Assembly (NCBI GenBank): GCA_036444495.1 | Contig: JAZGBC010000133.1 | Location: 1-7,035, forward strand | Reading direction: 5' to 3' | Source of the DNA: JAZGBC01 sp036444495 | Lineage (GTDB): Bacteria > Pseudomonadota > Alphaproteobacteria > Kiloniellales > J153 | DNA length: 7,035 nucleotides | Shown here: piece by piece, positions 6,942 through 7,035 of the stretch | How the letters are laid out: every line of letters begins with the position of its first letter | Position numbering within the stretch: position 1 is the stretch's first letter | Made by a program: the position numbers and the translations under genes | Notes under the pieces: model-generated | What the model saw: the letters and a program-made list of their open reading frames with translations, nothing else | The model's database searches: none | What the model was told of the DNA's origin: nothing

Positions 6942-7035
6942 TCAAGGGCCTCGTGAAGCACTTCGACCGGCCGTCGCTCGACGGCCTCGATCTGACGGTC
7001 CGCGCGGGGGAGTTCTACGCGCTGCTCGGACCCAA
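6868..7035. repeat. Imperfect inverted repeat within two ABC ATPase copies
   Basis: The left arm, 6868-6923 (read on the minus strand), and the right arm, 6980-7035 (read on the plus strand), are 56 bases each with three mismatches (GGT/GGC, TCG/ACG, GGC/GGA codons). A 56-base non-repeated spacer separates them. The right arm ends only because the window ends, so the repeat may be longer. Both arms code for the same ABC ATPase segment, so this is gene-derived, not a transposon end or operator. Confidence 0.85.
6932..7035 (+). CDS. N-terminal fragment of a second ABC ATPase, opposite strand
   Basis: Plus-strand frame reading ALELKGLVKHFDRPSLDG, then LDLTVRAGEFYALLGP, up to the window edge where the Walker A begins. 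This is the standard first beta strand, A-loop region and second strand of an ABC-2 ATPase. It corresponds to the N-terminal part that the minus-strand ATPase lacks. From 6980 on it matches that gene at 53 of 56 bases; one change alters the protein (Thr for Ser) and two are silent. No start codon is visible: upstream the frame runs into the reverse complement of the minus-strand gene. So this fragment is cut at its 5' end by the junction and at its 3' end by the window. It could be a strain variant of the same gene joined in inverted orientation, or a true paralogue. Confidence 0.7.

Noticed and set aside
6933..6948. Imperfect 16-bp palindrome around CTCGAGCTCAAG as an operator or as the fold-back centre
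   Set aside because: It lies inside the coding part of the plus-strand ATPase fragment, and its centre (6940/6941) does not coincide with the symmetry point of the inverted arms (6951/6952).

Overview
The window looks like chromosomal DNA of a high-GC, Gram-negative, aerobic bacterium. I would guess an alphaproteobacterium from the style of the proteins, but no marker gene fixes this. GC is clearly lower over the leftmost ~0.8 kb (some 60-base lines are near 45-60 %) than from ~2.3 kb rightward (about 70 %).

Left part, minus strand. A gene running off the left edge encodes an exported protein of the formylglycine-generating-enzyme (SUMF1/FGE-sulfatase) fold. It has a signal peptide and several FGE motifs, but the part that would hold the catalytic cysteines lies outside the window. 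Upstream of it, in the same direction and separated by 184 bp, is a complete FAD-dependent amino-acid/amine oxidoreductase of the DAO family.

Middle, plus strand. Diverging from the oxidoreductase across a 139-bp spacer is a compact three-gene set: a Nit-type carbon-nitrogen hydrolase with an intact Glu-Lys-Cys triad, a conserved-looking ~202-residue protein of unknown function 29 bp downstream, and an enoyl-CoA hydratase/isomerase-family protein 19 bp further on. The crotonase-fold protein keeps one of the two glutamates of classical hydratases and has Asn at the other position.

Right part, minus strand. The hydratase gene converges on, and overlaps by 4 bp, an ABC-2 exporter operon read leftward: ATPase first, then permease, coupled by a GTGA start/stop overlap. 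The permease seems to consist of two related six-helix halves. The ATPase has all its motifs but no start codon, because its frame meets a TGA just before the conserved N-terminal strand.

Right edge. Beyond that break the plus strand carries the beginning of a second, nearly identical ABC ATPase facing the other way. The shared 56 bases match at 53 positions, in inverted orientation around a 56-base spacer. Neither copy has a proper 5' end. This is best explained by a fold-back or chimeric junction (strain mixture, assembly or amplification artefact), less likely by a real inverted duplication. I see no RNA genes, CRISPR arrays, insertion sequences or clearly novel defence-type system. The strongest anomaly is this junction, followed by the duplicated permease and the unknown gene inside the amidase-hydratase operon.
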